Positions 62,817 through 64,000 of a DNA stretch of 64,000 nt are shown here, piece after piece (the first letter of the stretch is position 1; every line of letters begins with the position of its first letter). The DNA is from Falsirhodobacter sp. alg1 (lineage in GTDB: Bacteria > Pseudomonadota > Alphaproteobacteria > Rhodobacterales > Rhodobacteraceae). The position numbers were made by a program, and so were the translations under genes. The stretch is taken from positions 32,480 through 96,479 of the forward strand of contig NZ_BBJC02000005.1 in NCBI RefSeq assembly GCF_000739715.2. Direction: 5' to 3'. The notes under the pieces are model-generated. The model ran no database searches, was not told the DNA's origin, and was given only the letters and a program-made list of their open reading frames with translations.

Positions 62817-63935
62817 ATGGCCGCGAACCCCACAATCCTGCGTCCTGAACTGACAAATCTGGCACCTTATAATGCTGGTCTGACACTGGCCGAAGTCGCG
62901 GCACGTAAAGGGGTCACCCGCGTGGCCAAGCTTGGATCGAATGAAAACCCAGCAGGCACGGATCCGGCCGTGGTGGATGCACTGGAAAACGCGATGCGAT
63001 CGATCGGGGCCTATCCGGATCCGGTCGGGCGTAATCTCGTCGCGCGGCTTGCTGAAAAGCATGGCTGGCCACAGGACAAATTCGTTCTGGGAAACGGGTC
63101 GGAGGATTTGCTGGCAGTACTTGCCAGAGCGGTCCTTCGTCCGGGGGACAAGGTGGTCACGCTTTACCCTTCATTTCCACTGCACGAAGATTACGCCCGT
63201 CTGATGGGTGCAGAAGTCATCCGCATCGGATTGGACGCTGAGGGTATGATCGACCTGCCTGCCCTGCTGGACGCGGTGGCGAAGCCGGTTCGGCTGGTCC
63301 TGTTTGCCAATCCTATGAATCCTGCCGGTGTTTGGCTTCAACCTGCGGATCTGCGCCGCGTTCTGGCTGCAGTACATCCGGAAGCAATAACATGCGTGGA
63401 TGAAGCCTATCATGAATATGCCAGTGGACCGGACTATGTCTCTGCCGAGGAGCAATTGGCGACATATGCACGCCCCCTGGTCATTTTGAGAACCTTCTCC
63501 AAGGCATGGGGACTGGCAGGATTGCGTATCGGCTATGCAATGACGAATTCGGACCAGCTCAGACAGGGCTTCGATCTGGCACGCACACCGTTCAACGTGA
63601 ACCTGATGGCACAGATTGCTGCCGAAGCTGCATTGGACCATCCTGATGCGGTGGACCGCGCAGTGGCCTTGGTCAGGATCGAACGAACGCGTGTTGCAAA
63701 AGCAATTTCGGATATGGGGATGCGCGTTCTACCCTCGCGTGGAAATTTTCTGTTCTTCGATGCAGGCCAGCCCTCTTCCATGATTGCAGAAAGGTTGCTC
63801 GATCACGGAGTGATCGTGAAGCCGTGGCGACAGGAAGGGTATGAGAGCTGGCTGCGCGTTTCGATAGGGTCGATCATGGATAACGATCAGTTTCTGATGG
63901 CCTTGGCCCGGATCAGAGAAGCTGCCATCGGATAA
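62817..63935 (+). CDS. HisC-like PLP-dependent aminotransferase
   Basis: A 372-residue class I/II aminotransferase close to histidinol-phosphate aminotransferases. LGSNENPAGTDPAV, AYPDPVG, NGSEDLL, FANPMNPAG, DEAYHEYA, the PLP lysine in RTFSKAWGLAGLRIGYA and the carboxylate-binding Arg in WLRVSIGS are all visible. The ATG at 62817 has AGGAG upstream. HisC-like enzymes often act on other 2-oxo acids, aromatic or acidic. It diverges from the SDR and importer operon with only 123 bases between and probably acts in the same pathway. Confidence 0.9.
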   Translation: MAANPTILRPELTNLAPYNAGLTLAEVAARKGVTRVAKLGSNENPAGTDPAVVDALENAMRSIGAYPDPVGRNLVARLAEKHGWPQDKFVLGNGSEDLLAVLARAVLRPGDKVVTLYPSFPLHEDYARLMGAEVIRIGLDAEGMIDLPALLDAVAKPVRLVLFANPMNPAGVWLQPADLRRVLAAVHPEAITCVDEAYHEYASGPDYVSAEEQLATYARPLVILRTFSKAWGLAGLRIGYAMTNSDQLRQGFDLARTPFNVNLMAQIAAEAALDHPDAVDRAVALVRIERTRVAKAISDMGMRVLPSRGNFLFFDAGQPSSMIAERLLDHGVIVKPWRQEGYESWLRVSIGSIMDNDQFLMALARIREAAIG

Positions 63936-64000
63936 AACCGGTCGTGGCGGCTACATTGAATCGTGGTTCCGCTCTCCGGTGGGGGTGAAGTGGGTAACGA
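63936..64000. other. Window end, no feature identified
   Basis: 65 bases after the aminotransferase stop. Short frames on both strands are open to the edge, but nothing can be assigned. Confidence 0.3.

Noticed and set aside
56353-63935. HisD-like and HisC-like genes as part of histidine biosynthesis
   Set aside because: No other his gene is near, the neighbours are transport and catabolic genes, and the HisD-like zinc site differs from the biosynthetic enzyme.

Overview
The window looks like a chromosomal stretch from an alphaproteobacterium, most likely a member of the Rhodobacteraceae. The reasons are the high G+C by eye, a PutA with a divergent Lrp-type regulator, a TAXI-type TRAP transporter, many ABC importers for peptides and amino acids, GntR regulators in front of catabolic operons, and no sign of Gram-positive features. 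This placement is an inference from gene content; no rRNA or other marker gene is present. About 54 protein genes fill the sequence at high density. I saw no tRNA, rRNA, CRISPR array, insertion sequence or prophage.

Layout. 0-5 kb: an asparaginase-family gene converges on a five-gene minus-strand set (small membrane protein, DedA, exported sulfatase, cytochrome b561, YHYH-domain protein). 5.2-8.4 kb: a TAXI TRAP transporter. 8.4-20 kb: methylmalonate-semialdehyde dehydrogenase, an Hsp70-like protein, putA with its regulator, a phospholipase-D-type protein, an Lrp regulator divergent from a class V PLP enzyme, and a nucleobase permease. 20-24.9 kb: two alkylation-repair genes with overlapping 3' ends, then a translationally coupled gpsA-phosphatase-ggpS cassette predicted to make the osmolyte glucosylglycerol. 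25-26.5 kb: an orphan outer-membrane efflux lipoprotein.

26.6-34.4 kb is a GntR-controlled peptide ABC transporter with a gamma-glutamyltranspeptidase inside the operon, which suggests use of glutathione or gamma-glutamyl peptides. 34.5-36.5 kb holds a CsbD protein, an SDR and a xylitol-dehydrogenase-like enzyme. 36.9-48.1 kb holds a GntR/UTRA regulator, a second peptide ABC operon ending in an unrecognised membrane protein and a 66-residue AtzG-like protein, then a convergent amidase and a divergent M20 carbamoylase-type hydrolase. A palindromic box (GGTTCGKACC, often extended by TGTC) occurs before the ABC operon and twice in the amidase/M20 intergenic region, which ties these genes into one candidate regulon. 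48.1-53.9 kb holds an FCD-type GntR regulator, an amino-acid ABC importer, a cysteine-desulfurase-like PLP enzyme and a dihydropyrimidinase. Together with the M20 enzyme this suggests catabolism of ureido or hydantoin-like compounds.

53.9-63.9 kb is an apparent eight-gene minus-strand operon (SDR, four-gene Pot-type ABC importer, HisD-like dehydrogenase, APH-like kinase, FMN hydroxyacid oxidase) with a HisC-like aminotransferase reading away from it. The chemistry chains logically: primary alcohol to acid (HisD-like), 2-hydroxy acid to 2-oxo acid (FMN oxidase), 2-oxo acid to amino acid (HisC-like). The HisD-like protein has changed zinc-site residues compared with the true histidine-pathway enzyme. 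This is the best candidate in the window for a pathway that is not simply house-keeping.

A recurring feature is that all five solute-binding-protein genes are followed directly by a strong RNA hairpin before the permease gene.
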